Assembly: GCF_014397115.1 (NCBI RefSeq)
Contig: NZ_CP060720.1
Location: 574,001 to 638,000, forward strand
Direction: 5' to 3'
Source of the DNA: Vagococcus carniphilus
GTDB taxonomy: Bacteria > Bacillota > Bacilli > Lactobacillales > Vagococcaceae
Length of the DNA: 64,000 bases
Each line of letters opens with the position of its first letter. Within the stretch, counting starts at the first letter, position 1. This document shows positions 36,125 to 47,322 of this stretch, one piece after another. Below the pieces are notes generated by a model, which saw nothing but the letters and a program-made list of their open reading frames with translations, was not told the DNA's origin and made no database searches. The position numbers and the translations under genes were made by a program.

Positions 36125-37090
36125 ATGTCAGAAACATTTGAACATGTCACGGTTCTTTTAAAGGAAACGGTAGACGGATTAAATATTAAACCTGATGGTG
36201 TCTATGTTGATTGTACATTAGGTGGTGCTGGCCATAGCCAGTATCTTCTCTCACAACTATCAAACAAGGGTCATCTGTATGCATTTGATCAAGATGAGAC
36301 AGCGCTGAAACACGCTAAAGTAAAATTGACTAAAGAGATGGAAGAAGGAAAAGTAACATTTATTCAATCCAATTTTAGGCATTTGAAGAGTGAATTAGCT
36401 AAATATGATGTTAGTGAGATTGATGGGATTTTGTATGATCTAGGTGTTTCTTCTCCTCAGTTAGATGAAGGAGAAAGAGGATTTAGCTATCATCAAGATG
36501 CACCGCTAGATATGAGAATGGACCAACAAGCAGAACTAACTGCTTACCATGTGGTTAATGAATATAGTTATGAAAAATTAGTAAAGATTTTTTTCCGTTA
36601 TGGAGAAGAAAAATTTTCAAAGCAGATTGCTAGATTAATTGAGAAAAAACGGATGGATGCCCCAATTAAGACAACAGGAGAATTAGTTGATTTAATTAAA
36701 GAAGCTATACCTGCTCCTGCTAGAAGAAAAGGTGGACATCCAGCTAAACGAATTTTCCAAGCGATTAGAATTGAAGTAAATAGTGAATTGGATGTTATTG
36801 GTGAGTCTCTAGAACAAGCAATAGAGCTACTAAACCACACTGGAAGAATTAGTGTGATTACATTCCATTCTTTAGAAGATAAAATTGTTAAAAATATTTA
36901 CAAAGAATACAGTCAACCAAAAGATTTGCCCCCTGGTTTACCAATAGTTCCTGTTGAATATCAACCAACGTTGAAATTAGTCAACAGAAAACCAATCGTT
37001 GCTTCTGAGGAAGAGTTAGAAGCTAACAATCGTTCAAGAAGCGCAAAACTTAGAGTGGCTGAAAAAATAACTCCTGAAAGGATGGTCTAG
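36125..37090 (+). CDS. rsmH: 16S rRNA (cytosine-1402-N4)-methyltransferase
   Basis: 321 residues from the ATG at 36125 (GGAG 9 nt upstream). [13 protein letters not shown] at the start, SAM loop [39 protein letters not shown] and [14 protein letters not shown] are diagnostic. It modifies C1402 in the ribosomal P site. Standard second gene of the dcw cluster (formerly mraW). Confidence 0.97.
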   Translation: MSETFEHVTVLLKETVDGLNIKPDGVYVDCTLGGAGHSQYLLSQLSNKGHLYAFDQDETALKHAKVKLTKEMEEGKVTFIQSNFRHLKSELAKYDVSEIDGILYDLGVSSPQLDEGERGFSYHQDAPLDMRMDQQAELTAYHVVNEYSYEKLVKIFFRYGEEKFSKQIARLIEKKRMDAPIKTTGELVDLIKEAIPAPARRKGGHPAKRIFQAIRIEVNSELDVIGESLEQAIELLNHTGRISVITFHSLEDKIVKNIYKEYSQPKDLPPGLPIVPVEYQPTLKLVNRKPIVASEEELEANNRSRSAKLRVAEKITPERMV

Positions 37091-37095
37091 GTAAT

Positions 37096-37482
37096 ATGTC
37101 TTTAGCAGAAAAAAAAGAAGAACAATTATATGATTATTCTCAAAACCTACCATCTGTTGAGGAGAGAAGGTTGAAGGAGCCTGTGCCATTTGTGGTTCCT
37201 CAGAGTAAACTAAAAAAAGTGAGTAAATTAGAAAAAATTGTTTTTTGCGCATTCGTAGTGACATTTCTTTTCTTATCAATTGCCACTATTAAAATGACAA
37301 CAGCTATCAACAGAGAAGAAGAAGCTATTACAACGGTTCAACAAGAAATGAATGCCTCAAAAAATAGTATCGAAAAATTGGAGCAAGAAAAAAATGAATT
37401 GCTTAGGGCTGACCGAGTAAAAGGAATTGCAGAAAAGTCAGAGATTGAGTTGAGAGAAGATAATATAAGGAAAATAAAATGA
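37096..37482 (+). CDS. ftsL: Cell division protein FtsL
   Basis: 128 residues. A charged cytoplasmic stretch of about 50 residues, one membrane helix (KIVFCAFVVTFLFLSIATI, about 52-70) and an outside coiled coil (INREEEAITTVQQEMNAS... to the end). FtsL joins DivIB and DivIC in the divisome. Sequence is poorly conserved; identity rests on topology and position. Its stop overlaps the next start (ATGATGA). Confidence 0.9.
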   Translation: MSLAEKKEEQLYDYSQNLPSVEERRLKEPVPFVVPQSKLKKVSKLEKIVFCAFVVTFLFLSIATIKMTTAINREEEAITTVQQEMNASKNSIEKLEQEKNELLRADRVKGIAEKSEIELREDNIRKIK

Positions 37483-39371
37483 TGAAAGAACTTAGGAAAA
37501 AAGTAAAGAAAAAAATAAAATCCAAGAACTTAACACCAGCTGGCAATAGAAAAAAAGTCGGAATTATTCTTTTTACGACCTCTATTGCCATTTTCCTTCT
37601 TTTTGCCGTGCGTTTTATCTACATCATTGGTGTTGGTAAAGTCGGTTCTGAAAGTCTAGACAGTAAAAGACAAGAATTGTACCAGGGAAGTAGCATTATA
37701 AAAGCAAAACGAGGAACCATTTATGATCGAAATGGGCAACCAATTGCTGAAGATGCTACTTCCTATTCGTTATATGCTGAAATAGGAAAAGACTACATTG
37801 GTTTAAATAATAAGGAGTTATTTGTTCATGAAAAAGATCATGATAAAATAGCAGACATATTTTTAAAACATGCTGGAATAAAAAAAGAAGTGACGCTGAA
37901 ACAGTTAAGTAAAAAAGTTAAAAAGAACAATAATGGCATGTATTATGGCAGTACTGAGTTTGGTTCAAAAGGAAAAAATTTATCCCTTGAAACAAAGAAA
38001 AAAATTGAAAAAGATTTAGAAAAAGAAAAAATTACAGGTGTTTACTTTACAGAACATCCAGATAGAATGTATCCAAATGGTCAGTATGCTTCTTATATAG
38101 TTGGCTATGCACAGCCTGAAAAAGCAGATGAAGCTGACTCTAAAATCACTGGTAAGAATGGTATGGGAATTGAAAAAGCCTATGATGATATTTTGAAGGG
38201 TGAGGATGGTTTTAAATATTTCCAAAAAGATAGTAAAGGAAATGAACTTCCTGGTTCGGTAATCGTTGATAAAGAAGCAGTTGATGGAAAAGACATCTAT
38301 ACGACTTTGGATTCAAACCTTCAACTTAGACTTGAAGAAGTAATGGATGATGTCTTTAAAAATGCTACACCAGATGATATTACAGCCATGTTGATGGACG
38401 CTAAAACTGGAGATATTTTAGCAGCGTCTCAAAGACCGACATTTGATCCTCAAACAAAGCAAGGATTGTATGAAGAAAAAGATAAACCAGAACCAGTTTG
38501 GCAAAACTTATTAATTCAAACACCATTTGAACCTGGTTCAACAATGAAAGTTTTTACGGTTGCTTCAGCAATTGATTCTGGGAATTTGAATGAAAATGAA
38601 ACATTTAATTCAGGTAAAATTCAAGTATATGATGCAACCATTAACGATTGGAAGCCAGAAGGAAAAGGCGCTTTAACTTATCGTCAAGCCTTGTCTTGGT
38701 CAAGTAACGTTGGGATGGTTTTACTGGAACAAAAAATGGGAACTACTTGGCAAGAGTATTTACATAAATTTGGTTTCGGGAAGTCAACTAAATCGGGACT
38801 CCCCTTTGAAGAAGCCGGAACAATTCGTGATAAAAACCCAGTTGATACAGCTATGTCTTCTTTTGGACAAGCAATCGGAGTAACGAACTTCCAAATGATG
38901 CAAGGCTTTACAGCTATTGCAAACAAAGGAACGATGTTAAAACCTCAATATATTGAAAAAATTACGTCAAGTAATGGAAAAGACGAAAAAGTTTATGGCC
39001 CCAAAAAAGTTGGCGAACCGATTAAGGAAGAAACAGCGACTAAAGTATTGGATTTCATGAAAGATACTGTTGAAGATCCTGATTATGGAACTGGTTACGG
39101 TGTATATGGTATTGATGGAGTTAGTGTTTCTGCTAAAACAGGTACGGCTCAGATATTTGAAAATGGTAAGCTTTTGACAGGTGCAAATGATTATCTTTAT
39201 TCTGTTGTTCAAATTGCACCAACGGAAGACCCACAATATATCATGTATGTAACAATGAAACGTCCAACTATTACTGGAGAGCATGGAAGTGCGCAACAGT
39301 TAATTGCTGATATTTCTAATAGTATGTTAAAACATGCTTTTAAAGTAGACACGTCAGGAACACAAGAATAA
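37479..39371 (+). CDS. Class B penicillin-binding protein (divisome transpeptidase, PBP2x-type) lacking PASTA domains
   Basis: 630 residues. A basic N terminus and one membrane helix (about 27-50) precede the dimerisation domain (RGTIYDRNGQPIAEDATSY) and the transpeptidase domain: SxxK at 354-357 (STMK), SSN at 408-410 and KTGT at 553-556. It cross-links septal peptidoglycan with FtsW. The chain stops 77 residues after KTGT, where streptococcal PBP2x carries two PASTA domains. AAGG is 8 nt before the ATG. A frameshift does not explain the short end because mraY follows 21 nt later. Confidence 0.93.
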   Translation: MMKELRKKVKKKIKSKNLTPAGNRKKVGIILFTTSIAIFLLFAVRFIYIIGVGKVGSESLDSKRQELYQGSSIIKAKRGTIYDRNGQPIAEDATSYSLYAEIGKDYIGLNNKELFVHEKDHDKIADIFLKHAGIKKEVTLKQLSKKVKKNNNGMYYGSTEFGSKGKNLSLETKKKIEKDLEKEKITGVYFTEHPDRMYPNGQYASYIVGYAQPEKADEADSKITGKNGMGIEKAYDDILKGEDGFKYFQKDSKGNELPGSVIVDKEAVDGKDIYTTLDSNLQLRLEEVMDDVFKNATPDDITAMLMDAKTGDILAASQRPTFDPQTKQGLYEEKDKPEPVWQNLLIQTPFEPGSTMKVFTVASAIDSGNLNENETFNSGKIQVYDATINDWKPEGKGALTYRQALSWSSNVGMVLLEQKMGTTWQEYLHKFGFGKSTKSGLPFEEAGTIRDKNPVDTAMSSFGQAIGVTNFQMMQGFTAIANKGTMLKPQYIEKITSSNGKDEKVYGPKKVGEPIKEETATKVLDFMKDTVEDPDYGTGYGVYGIDGVSVSAKTGTAQIFENGKLLTGANDYLYSVVQIAPTEDPQYIMYVTMKRPTITGEHGSAQQLIADISNSMLKHAFKVDTSGTQE

Positions 39372-39392
39372 AGAACGAAATAGGAGAATATT

Positions 39393-40361
39393 ATGACACT
39401 ACCACAATTACTCATACCCCTTTCTTTGGGGTTTGCTTTTGTTTTAATGGCAATGCCGCAGTTTATTGCCTTTTTTAAAATGAAAAAAATGGGGCAAGCA
39501 GTTCGAGAAGAAGGACCACAAGCTCATTTAGCTAAAACAGGAACACCAACTATGGGTGGTGTGATTTTTCTGTTTAGCATTTTATTAGCATCAATTATTA
39601 CGGGTATTTGGCAAAAAGAATTAACAACCTCTTTTTGGAGTATTCTATTTATTTTAGGGTTATATGGTTTATTAGGATTTTTAGATGATTTTATTAAAGT
39701 CTTCAAAAAAAGAAACTTAGGATTGAATTCTAAACAAAAGTTAATTGGTCAAATTATTGGTGGAATAATTTTATATGCTGTTATGAAAACAGAAGGTATT
39801 AGTGATTTACTTCATATTCCCTTTTTGGGAGAAGTTAATCTAGGGATTGTTTATGGCGTTTTCGCAGTGTTTTGGTTAGTAGGATTTTCTAATGCTGTTA
39901 ACTTAACAGATGGTATTGATGGGTTAGTTTCTGGCTTAGGTTCAATCTCATTTGGAACATACGCTATTATTGCCTGGCACCAAGAGCAATATGATATTAT
40001 GTTGATTTGTATTGCCTCAGTGGGTGCATTATTAGGGTTTTTAGTTTACAATAAAAAACCAGCTAAGATTTTTATGGGAGATGTTGGCTCATTAGCTTTG
40101 GGTGGAATGTTAGCAGCTATTTCAATTTTACTCCATCAAGAATGGACATTACTTTTAATTGGTCTTGTTTATGTAGTTGAAACAGCTAGCGTTATTTTAC
40201 AGGTTGGTTCATTTAAACTAACTGGTAAACGTATTTTTAAAATGTCTCCTATTCACCATCACTTTGAATTAAGTGGTTGGAGTGAATGGAAAATTGATAT
40301 TGTTTTTTGGATAGTAGGATTAGTCATGTCAGGCATAACATTAGCCATTTTATACTTGTAA
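39393..40361 (+). CDS. mraY: Phospho-MurNAc-pentapeptide transferase
   Basis: 322 residues with about ten membrane segments. Conserved cytoplasmic loops: [42 protein letters not shown] (catalytic Asp pair), [29 protein letters not shown] and [15 protein letters not shown]. It forms lipid I from UDP-MurNAc-pentapeptide and undecaprenyl phosphate. Confidence 0.97.
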   Translation: MTLPQLLIPLSLGFAFVLMAMPQFIAFFKMKKMGQAVREEGPQAHLAKTGTPTMGGVIFLFSILLASIITGIWQKELTTSFWSILFILGLYGLLGFLDDFIKVFKKRNLGLNSKQKLIGQIIGGIILYAVMKTEGISDLLHIPFLGEVNLGIVYGVFAVFWLVGFSNAVNLTDGIDGLVSGLGSISFGTYAIIAWHQEQYDIMLICIASVGALLGFLVYNKKPAKIFMGDVGSLALGGMLAAISILLHQEWTLLLIGLVYVVETASVILQVGSFKLTGKRIFKMSPIHHHFELSGWSEWKIDIVFWIVGLVMSGITLAILYL

Positions 40362-40376
40362 GGAGAAGCGATTGGA

Positions 40377-41753
40377 ATGAAAGCAACAGCAAAATATGCA
40401 AATAAGAAAATTTTAGTATTAGGTTTAGCAAGAAGCGGTGTTGCAGCTGCCAAATTATTACACCAATTAGGAGCATTTGTCACAGTAAATGACACAAAAA
40501 AATTGGATGAAAATCCAGAAGCACAAGAATTATTAGCTTCAGGGATGACTGTAATAACTGGTAGCCATCCAATTGATCTACTTGACGAAGGGTTTTCTTT
40601 AATTGTAAAAAACCCTGGGATTCCATATACGAATCCTATTCTCGAAAAAGCAATGGAAAGAAAAATTCCTATTATAACAGAAGTTGAGATTGCTTATGAC
40701 GTGTCAGAAGCAAATATCGTAGGGATTACCGGTACAAATGGGAAAACAACTACTACAACAATGATTGCTGAACTTTTAAATAGTCAAAGAAAAGTAGGGG
40801 AAGCAAAACTAGCAGGAAACATTGGCTTTCCAACAAGTGATGTTGTTTTAACAGCTACATCTAATGATACGTTAGTGACGGAATTGTCAAGTTTTCAATT
40901 AATGGGAATAGAGAATTTTGAACCTAAAATAGCTGTTATAACGAATCTTTTTGAAGCACATCTTGATTATCATGGAAGTCGTGAAGAATACGTTAAAGCT
41001 AAATGGGCCATTCAAAAAAATATGACATCAGAAGATTACCTTGTTTTAAATGGTAATCAAGAAGAGGTTAGACAATTAGCTAAAATAACAAAAGCTAGAG
41101 TCTTATTTTTCTCAACTACAACCATTGAAAAAGAAGGAGCTTATCTTTTAAATAGTAATTTGTATTTTAAAGAAGAAAAAATCATGAATGCTGACGAGTT
41201 AGGTGTTCCGGGAAGTCACAATGTTGAAAATGCTTTAGCAGCAATTTCAGTAGCTAAGTTAATGGGAATTTCTAATGAGGCAATTCGCTCAACTTTGATG
41301 CGTTTTTCTGGTGTTCCACATAGAACTGAGTATATTGGTGAATTCTCTAATCGAAAAATTTACAATGATTCTAAAGCAACAAATATTTTAGCTACTGAAA
41401 GAGCATTGAGTGGCTTTGAAAATGAAAAATTAATTTTAATCGCAGGTGGATTAGATAGAGGTAACGGCTTTGATGAATTACTACCATCGATTGCTAACCT
41501 TAAAGGACTAGTTGCTATTGGAGAAACAGCAGATAAGTTAGTTGCAACTGCAGAAAAAGCAAATGTCAAGCATGTGAAAAAAGCAAGTAATATGGATGAA
41601 GCAGTTAATTGTGCATGGAAAATTAGTGAAGAAAAAGACGTGATTTTATTATCACCAGCTTGTGCAAGTTGGGATCAATATAAAAATTTTGAAATTCGTG
41701 GAGAAGCATTTATTAAAGCAGTAAAACAAATAGTAAGTAGGGAAGATAAATGA
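40377..41753 (+). CDS. murD: UDP-N-acetylmuramoylalanine-D-glutamate ligase
   Basis: 458 residues. N-terminal UDP-binding fold ([17 protein letters not shown]), ATP loop [40 protein letters not shown] and the late [20 protein letters not shown]. It adds D-Glu to UDP-MurNAc-L-Ala. Its end overlaps the murG start. Confidence 0.97.
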   Translation: MKATAKYANKKILVLGLARSGVAAAKLLHQLGAFVTVNDTKKLDENPEAQELLASGMTVITGSHPIDLLDEGFSLIVKNPGIPYTNPILEKAMERKIPIITEVEIAYDVSEANIVGITGTNGKTTTTTMIAELLNSQRKVGEAKLAGNIGFPTSDVVLTATSNDTLVTELSSFQLMGIENFEPKIAVITNLFEAHLDYHGSREEYVKAKWAIQKNMTSEDYLVLNGNQEEVRQLAKITKARVLFFSTTTIEKEGAYLLNSNLYFKEEKIMNADELGVPGSHNVENALAAISVAKLMGISNEAIRSTLMRFSGVPHRTEYIGEFSNRKIYNDSKATNILATERALSGFENEKLILIAGGLDRGNGFDELLPSIANLKGLVAIGETADKLVATAEKANVKHVKKASNMDEAVNCAWKISEEKDVILLSPACASWDQYKNFEIRGEAFIKAVKQIVSREDK

Positions 41754-42844
41754 AAGTATTAGTCTCAGGTGGTGGAACAGGTGGACATATTTATCCGGCT
41801 GTTTCCTTAGTTAAATATATTCAAAAAAAGCATCCTGATGCGGAATTTCTTTTTGTGGGAACTAAAAAAGGTTTAGAAAGTAAAATTGTTCCAGATCAAG
41901 GAATCCCATTTGAAACAATAGAAATTCAAGGATTTAAAAGATCATTGTCTCCAAGTAATTTTAAAACAGTTTATTTGTTTTTAAAGAGTATTACGGATGC
42001 AAAAAAAATAATCAAAAAGTTCCAACCAGATATTGTTATTGGAACAGGAGGCTATGTATGTGGCTCAGTTGTTTACGCCGCTAATAAGTTGAAAATACCA
42101 ACAATTATCCATGAGCAAAATAGTGTGGCCGGAGTAACTAATAAATTTTTATCTCGATATGTGGATAAAATTGGTATTTGTTTCTCGGATGTAGCAAAAG
42201 ATTTTCCAAGTCAAAAAGTTGTAATGGTCGGAAACCCGAGAGCTCAGGAAATTGCAGGGATTGGAAAGTCGGATGTCTTAAAAGAATACGAATTAAATCC
42301 AGAAATACCGACTGTATTAATTTTTGGTGGTAGTCGTGGAGCTATGGCAATCAATAATGCTGTACTTGAAAGTTTACCAATACTAGTAGATAAGAAATAT
42401 CAGGTTCTTTATGCATCAGGCGACATTTACTTTGAAGAAGTTGATAAAAAATGGCAAACATTAAGTGAAGATAATCAGAATATTAAAGTAGTTCCTTATA
42501 TTAAAAATATGGAGCATGTGCTAAGAAACGTAGATGTTGTGGTTGGTAGAGCGGGTGCGACATCCCTTGCAGAAATTACTTCATTAGGTTTACCTTCTAT
42601 TTTGATTCCAAGTCCCAATGTGACAAATGATCATCAAACAAAGAATGCTCAAAGCTTAGTCAATAAGAATGCTGCTTTAATGGTTCGAAATGCTGATTTA
42701 AATAAAGAAACACTAGTTTCAGCCATTGATGAATTAATGATGGACACTGAGAAAAAAGAATCGATGGCAAAAGCTTCTAAAGCTGAAGGGATTCAGGATG
42801 CAACTGATAGATTGTATCGATTAATTGTTGAACTAACTTCATAG
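41750..42844 (+). CDS. murG: Lipid II synthase, GlcNAc transferase MurG
   Basis: 364 residues. Glycine-rich loop [60 protein letters not shown] and [36 protein letters not shown], all in family order. It adds GlcNAc to lipid I at the inner membrane face. Four-base overlap with murD. Confidence 0.97.
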   Translation: MKVLVSGGGTGGHIYPAVSLVKYIQKKHPDAEFLFVGTKKGLESKIVPDQGIPFETIEIQGFKRSLSPSNFKTVYLFLKSITDAKKIIKKFQPDIVIGTGGYVCGSVVYAANKLKIPTIIHEQNSVAGVTNKFLSRYVDKIGICFSDVAKDFPSQKVVMVGNPRAQEIAGIGKSDVLKEYELNPEIPTVLIFGGSRGAMAINNAVLESLPILVDKKYQVLYASGDIYFEEVDKKWQTLSEDNQNIKVVPYIKNMEHVLRNVDVVVGRAGATSLAEITSLGLPSILIPSPNVTNDHQTKNAQSLVNKNAALMVRNADLNKETLVSAIDELMMDTEKKESMAKASKAEGIQDATDRLYRLIVELTS

Positions 42845-42855
42845 GAGGGTTAAGA

Positions 42856-43818
42856 GTGACTGACAAAGACAACGAAAAAAAAGAAAATAAAAAACAAGAC
42901 CAGTTAATGTTAACCACACAAGATGAAGAAAAAACAACGGAAAATATGAATCAACGAATTGAAAATAACAGTGGTATAGGAAGCACCGAATTAGATAATG
43001 GAACTAGCGAGGAAAAAGAAAAATTTAGTTTTAGTGCATTAAAATATAGTCAAACACCAAAAGAAAAGGAATTGTTTAAACGCTTATCTTTTATTTTGAG
43101 TATCTTGGCTATAGGAATTTTTATTACTCTTTATTTTATTTCACCATTTAGTAAAGTGGACCAAATTATTTTATCAGGAGTGAAAAAAAGTAATGCAGAT
43201 GAAATTGTTGCTTCTTCTAAGATAAAATCGGACAAAAGTTTGTGGGAACAATACTTTAAAAAAAGTGAGCTTAGTGCAGCAATTGTTAAAGAAAATCCAA
43301 GAGTAGAGACAGCTAATATTTCTTTAGAAGGTTTAAACAACTTGAAGATAACTGTTAAAGAGTATGCAACGATTGGTTATGTGAAGAATGGAAATGATAA
43401 TTTTGAAGTTTTATCAAATGGGAAAATTTTAAAAGAACCTGTTCAAGATATGGGTAAAGAGCTTCCTCTCTTAGTAAACTTTAAAGAGGGAGAAAATCTA
43501 TCCGAATTTTTAGAAGCTTATCAAAAATTTGATGATAAAACAAAAAATAATATCGAGAACATTGAATCATTAGCCACAAAAACAAACCCATTCAGAATTA
43601 AATTTAAAATGAGAGATGGCAATGAAGTTATTGGTCTTTCAACTACGATTGCTGATAAGATGGCTTTTTACGATAAAATTGCTTCAGAAATGAAAGATAA
43701 GGGTGTTATTGATATGGAAGCTGGAACATCAGGCGTTTTTTCATATCCATTTAAAAAAACTGAATCGACTGAGACCTCTGAATCTAGTAGTTTAGAACAA
43801 GCAGATATAGTGCAGTAA
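42856..43818 (+). CDS. divIB: Cell division protein DivIB/FtsQ
   Basis: 320 residues, GTG start with AGGAGGG upstream. About 75 hydrophilic, acidic cytoplasmic residues, one membrane helix (LSFILSILAIGIFITLYFI, about 77-95), then the POTRA domain (KVDQIILSGVKKSNADEIVASS) and beta domain, ending in a Ser/Thr/Glu-rich tail. Stabilises FtsL-DivIC in the divisome. Last gene of the first dcw transcription unit. Confidence 0.92.
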   Translation: MTDKDNEKKENKKQDQLMLTTQDEEKTTENMNQRIENNSGIGSTELDNGTSEEKEKFSFSALKYSQTPKEKELFKRLSFILSILAIGIFITLYFISPFSKVDQIILSGVKKSNADEIVASSKIKSDKSLWEQYFKKSELSAAIVKENPRVETANISLEGLNNLKITVKEYATIGYVKNGNDNFEVLSNGKILKEPVQDMGKELPLLVNFKEGENLSEFLEAYQKFDDKTKNNIENIESLATKTNPFRIKFKMRDGNEVIGLSTTIADKMAFYDKIASEMKDKGVIDMEAGTSGVFSYPFKKTESTETSESSSLEQADIVQ

Positions 43819-43889
43819 TGAATTGAAAAATAATAATGAAAAAAATAGTAACAAATATAGCATTCTTCTTTATTTAATACCCTATTTTA

Positions 43890-43898
43890 TGATAGAAT
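43890..43898 (+). promoter_or_regulatory. Extended -10 promoter candidate for ftsA-ftsZ
   Basis: TGATAGAAT in the 143-nt gap before ftsA, giving a TGn-TAGAAT extended -10 with no clear -35. No terminator is visible after divIB, so read-through from upstream is also likely. Confidence 0.5.
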
Positions 43899-43961
43899 GG
43901 TGTGAGGTATTATGCAATAATAGAGGAAGACTCTGTTAGAAAATAGGAGGGAACACCTTTC

Positions 43962-45293
43962 ATGGCAAAAACAGGAATACATGTGAGTCTTGATATTGGA
44001 ACAACTTCAGTGAAAGTCGTAGTAGCTGAGTACATAGAAAATCAAATTAATATTATTGGTGTTGGAAACGCAAAATCAAAAGGGTTGGACCGTGGGATTG
44101 TCATTGATATCGACAAGGCTGTCCAATCTATTCAAAGAGCAGTTAAACAAGCAGAAGAAAAATCAGGCGTTCAAATTAGAAGCGTAAGTGTAGGAATTCC
44201 AGCGAACTTATTACAAGTTGAAAAATGTGAAGGAATGATTGCTGTTAACACGGAATCAAAAGAAATCACTGCAACAGATGTAAAAAATGTTGCTTCAGCA
44301 GCAGTTGTTCGTTCAACTCCTCCAGAACGTCAAGTGATTACTTTAATTCCTCAAGAATTCAAAGTAGATGGATTTGAAGGAATTAAAGATCCAAGAGGAA
44401 TGATTGGTGTTCGTTTAGACATGAAAGGCTTACTATTTACAGGGCCTAAAACAATCGTTCATAACATTAGAAAATGTGTGGAGAAAGCTGGCTTAGCAAT
44501 TGAAGAAATGGTTATTACACCATTGGCACTTGCTGAATCAATTCTTTCAGATGGTGAAAAAGACTTTGGAACAACAATTATTGATATGGGTGGTGGACAA
44601 ACTACTACTTCAGTTATGTACGAAAGAGAGTTGAAATTCTCTCACGTAGAACAAGAAGGTGGCGAATTCGTTACTAAAGATGTTTCTGTTGTTTTAAATA
44701 CATCATTAACAAATGCTGAAGCGTTAAAAATTAATTACGGTTATGCTTACCCAGAAAGAACATCATCTAACGAAGAATTTCCAGTTGATGTGATTGGTAA
44801 AAACGAACCAGTTAAAATTGATGAGCGCTATTTATCAGAAATTATCGAAGCTCGTGTTGAGCAAATCTTTACAAAATCTAAAGCTGTTTTAGATAGTATT
44901 GATGCTCTTAATTTACCAGGTGGAGTTATTTTAACTGGTGGAGCAGCAAGTTTACCAGGCGTAGTTGAACTGGCAGCTGATATTTTTGGAACCAATGTAA
45001 AATTATACGTTCCAAACCATATGGGCTTGCGTAACCCAGTTTTCGCAAATGGAATTGCAATCGTTGAGTATGTTGCTCAATTAGATGAAGTTTATCATGT
45101 AACTAAATTAGCTATTTATGATAACAAGAAAAAGACAGTTAAACCAAACAGAGAAGTTCAAGTAGAACAACCAAAACCTGAAGTAAAACCTGTTCAACCA
45201 CAAGAAGTAGTAGCAGAAGTTAATGTGGAAGAACCAGAAAAAGAAGGAATTGGAAACAAGTTTAAAGGTTTCTTGTCTAACATATTCGACTAA
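43962..45293 (+). CDS. ftsA: Cell division protein FtsA
   Basis: 443 residues, actin-like ATPase: phosphate-1 HVSLDIGTTSVKVVVAEY, the 1C subdomain, phosphate-2 TTIIDMGGGQTTTSVMYE and adenosine motif GVILTGGAASLPGVVELA. The C-terminal amphipathic membrane-targeting helix is seen in GNKFKGFLSNIFD after a Pro/Val/Glu-rich linker. Tethers FtsZ to the membrane. AGGAGGGAACACC precedes the ATG. Confidence 0.97.
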   Translation: MAKTGIHVSLDIGTTSVKVVVAEYIENQINIIGVGNAKSKGLDRGIVIDIDKAVQSIQRAVKQAEEKSGVQIRSVSVGIPANLLQVEKCEGMIAVNTESKEITATDVKNVASAAVVRSTPPERQVITLIPQEFKVDGFEGIKDPRGMIGVRLDMKGLLFTGPKTIVHNIRKCVEKAGLAIEEMVITPLALAESILSDGEKDFGTTIIDMGGGQTTTSVMYERELKFSHVEQEGGEFVTKDVSVVLNTSLTNAEALKINYGYAYPERTSSNEEFPVDVIGKNEPVKIDERYLSEIIEARVEQIFTKSKAVLDSIDALNLPGGVILTGGAASLPGVVELAADIFGTNVKLYVPNHMGLRNPVFANGIAIVEYVAQLDEVYHVTKLAIYDNKKKTVKPNREVQVEQPKPEVKPVQPQEVVAEVNVEEPEKEGIGNKFKGFLSNIFD

Positions 45294-45314
45294 TATCCTA
45301 GGAGGAAACAAACA

Positions 45315-46589
45315 ATGGAATTTTCTTTAGATAGTGCAGTAAACACTGGTGCAGTTATCAAAGTTATCGGTGTCGGTGGTGCTGGTGGAAACGCCGTTAA
45401 CCGCATGATCGATGAAGGCGTTAAAGGTGTTGAATTCATCGTTGCTAACACAGACGTTCAAGCTTTACAACATTCAAAAGCTGAAACAGTTATTCAGTTA
45501 GGCCCTAAATTTACTAAAGGTTTAGGTGCAGGTTCTTTACCAGACGTTGGACAAAAAGCAGCTGGTGAAAGTGAAGAACAACTTGCAGAAGCATTACAAG
45601 GAGCTGACTTAGTATTTATCACTGCCGGAATGGGTGGTGGAACAGGTACTGGTGCTGCACCTGTAGTAGCTGGTATTGCTAAAGCTCAAGGAGCTTTAAC
45701 AGTCGGAGTTGTAACTCGTCCATTTAGTTTTGAAGGACCAAAAAGAAGCAGATTTGCAGCTGAAGGTATTTCGGAATTAAAAGAAAATGTTGATACTTTA
45801 GTGATTATTTCAAATAATCGTTTACTAGAAATCGTTGACAAGAAAACACCTATGTTAGAAGCATTTAGAGAAGCTGATAACGTATTACGTCAAGGTGTAC
45901 AAGGTATTTCAGATTTAATTACATCTCCTGGTTATGTTAACTTAGACTTCGCTGATGTGAAGACAGTTATGGAAGACCAAGGTACTGCTTTAATGGGTAT
46001 CGGTGTAGCTAATGGTGAAGACCGTGTTATCGAAGCAACAAGAAAAGCAATTGCTTCTCCATTATTAGAAACATCTATCGAAGGTGCGGAGCAAGTGTTA
46101 TTAAATATCACTGGTGGCTTAGATATGACATTATTCGAAGCGCAAGATGCTTCTGAAATTGTTGGTAGTGCAACTGGTGGAGACGTTAACATTATCTTAG
46201 GAACATCTGTAAACGAACAGTTAGGTGACGAAATCATCGTAACAGTTATCGCAACAGGAATTGATCCAGGTAAAAGAGAACGTCCAATCGGTCAAAGAGG
46301 AAGTGTAACAACTCAAGGAATGGTACAACGTCAAGTTCGTCCAATCCAAGAAACAAGACAAGTTGAAGTTGAACCACAACCTCAAGCAACAAATACACCT
46401 AATACAGGAGCTTTTGGTGATTGGGATATCCGTCGCGAACCTAATACAAGAAGTGTTCCAGATGAAACACAATTTGAATCAATTGAAAAAAGAGATTTTG
46501 ATACATTCAGTAATACGGAATCAGATCATGGAAATGATGATGATGATGATGAAGTAAGTACACCACCTTTCTTTAGAAGAAAAAAATAA
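45315..46589 (+). CDS. ftsZ: Cell division protein FtsZ
   Basis: 424 residues, tubulin-like GTPase. [17 protein letters not shown], the GTP loop GGGTGTG (107-113), the catalytic-loop region [11 protein letters not shown] and the C-terminal conserved peptide ([15 protein letters not shown]) that binds FtsA and SepF, after a variable linker. Assembles the Z ring. AGGAGGAAAC precedes the ATG. Confidence 0.98.
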   Translation: MEFSLDSAVNTGAVIKVIGVGGAGGNAVNRMIDEGVKGVEFIVANTDVQALQHSKAETVIQLGPKFTKGLGAGSLPDVGQKAAGESEEQLAEALQGADLVFITAGMGGGTGTGAAPVVAGIAKAQGALTVGVVTRPFSFEGPKRSRFAAEGISELKENVDTLVIISNNRLLEIVDKKTPMLEAFREADNVLRQGVQGISDLITSPGYVNLDFADVKTVMEDQGTALMGIGVANGEDRVIEATRKAIASPLLETSIEGAEQVLLNITGGLDMTLFEAQDASEIVGSATGGDVNIILGTSVNEQLGDEIIVTVIATGIDPGKRERPIGQRGSVTTQGMVQRQVRPIQETRQVEVEPQPQATNTPNTGAFGDWDIRREPNTRSVPDETQFESIEKRDFDTFSNTESDHGNDDDDDEVSTPPFFRRKK

Positions 46590-46602
46590 GAGGTGAGTAG
46601 AA

Positions 46603-47322
46603 TTGCTTGAACAAACACTTAAAACAAACATTCAAAAAATAGAAAAAAACATTCAAGAAGCATGTGAAACAAGTAGTCGTGATGTTGATTCAATTAAATT
46701 GATTTGTGTGAGCAAATCGGTAGATAACGAAACAACTAAACAAGTGGTGGATCAAGGCATTGTTCACTTTGCAGAGAATAGAATGGAAAAACTATTAGAA
46801 AAAAAAGAATTCCTTAAAGAAGATAGACATATTAAATGGCATTTTATTGGCAATTTGCAACGTCGAAAAGTTAAAACAATTATTAATGAGATTGATTATT
46901 TTCATGCATTAGATAATGTAAAGTTAGCTTCAGAGATAGATAAAAGAGCAGAAAAACAAATAAAATGTTTTGTTCAAGTTAATGTGTCAGGAGAAGAGTC
47001 TAAACAAGGCGTTTCTCCTGATTCTTTAGATGAATTTATCGATTCTTTATCAGTATTTGAAAATATCGTTGTTGTAGGATTAATGACTATGGCACCTTAT
47101 GAAGCAAGTAATGACGAATTGCATCATATTTTTTCTGATTTGAATCGTTTAAAGACAGCAATTGAGAGTAAACAACTAGCTTACGCTCCATGTAAAGAAT
47201 TAAGCATGGGAATGAGTCGAGATTATGACGTTGCTATAAGTGAAGGAGCAACATTTGTTCGAGTTGGCTCAAGTTTTTTTGATGATGATGAAAAAGAGGT
47301 GGGTACAGATGAATTTATTTAA
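46603..47322 (+). CDS. ylmE: Pyridoxal-phosphate homeostasis protein YlmE (YggS family)
   Basis: 239 residues from a TTG start (GAGGTGA 7 nt upstream). Alanine-racemase-like TIM barrel: LICVSKSVDNE with the PLP lysine, HFAENRMEKLLEK, WHFIGNLQRRKVK, VQVNVSGEESKQGVSPD, and the C-terminal ELSMGMSRDYDVAISEGATFVRVGS. It buffers PLP rather than acting as an enzyme. Its end overlaps sepF by 14 nt, tying it to the division genes. Confidence 0.94.
   Translation: MLEQTLKTNIQKIEKNIQEACETSSRDVDSIKLICVSKSVDNETTKQVVDQGIVHFAENRMEKLLEKKEFLKEDRHIKWHFIGNLQRRKVKTIINEIDYFHALDNVKLASEIDKRAEKQIKCFVQVNVSGEESKQGVSPDSLDEFIDSLSVFENIVVVGLMTMAPYEASNDELHHIFSDLNRLKTAIESKQLAYAPCKELSMGMSRDYDVAISEGATFVRVGSSFFDDDEKEVGTDEFI

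Noticed and set aside
46530-46552. GATGATGAT microsatellite near the ftsZ end
   Set aside because: It encodes the poly-Asp stretch before the FtsZ C-terminal peptide; ordinary low complexity.
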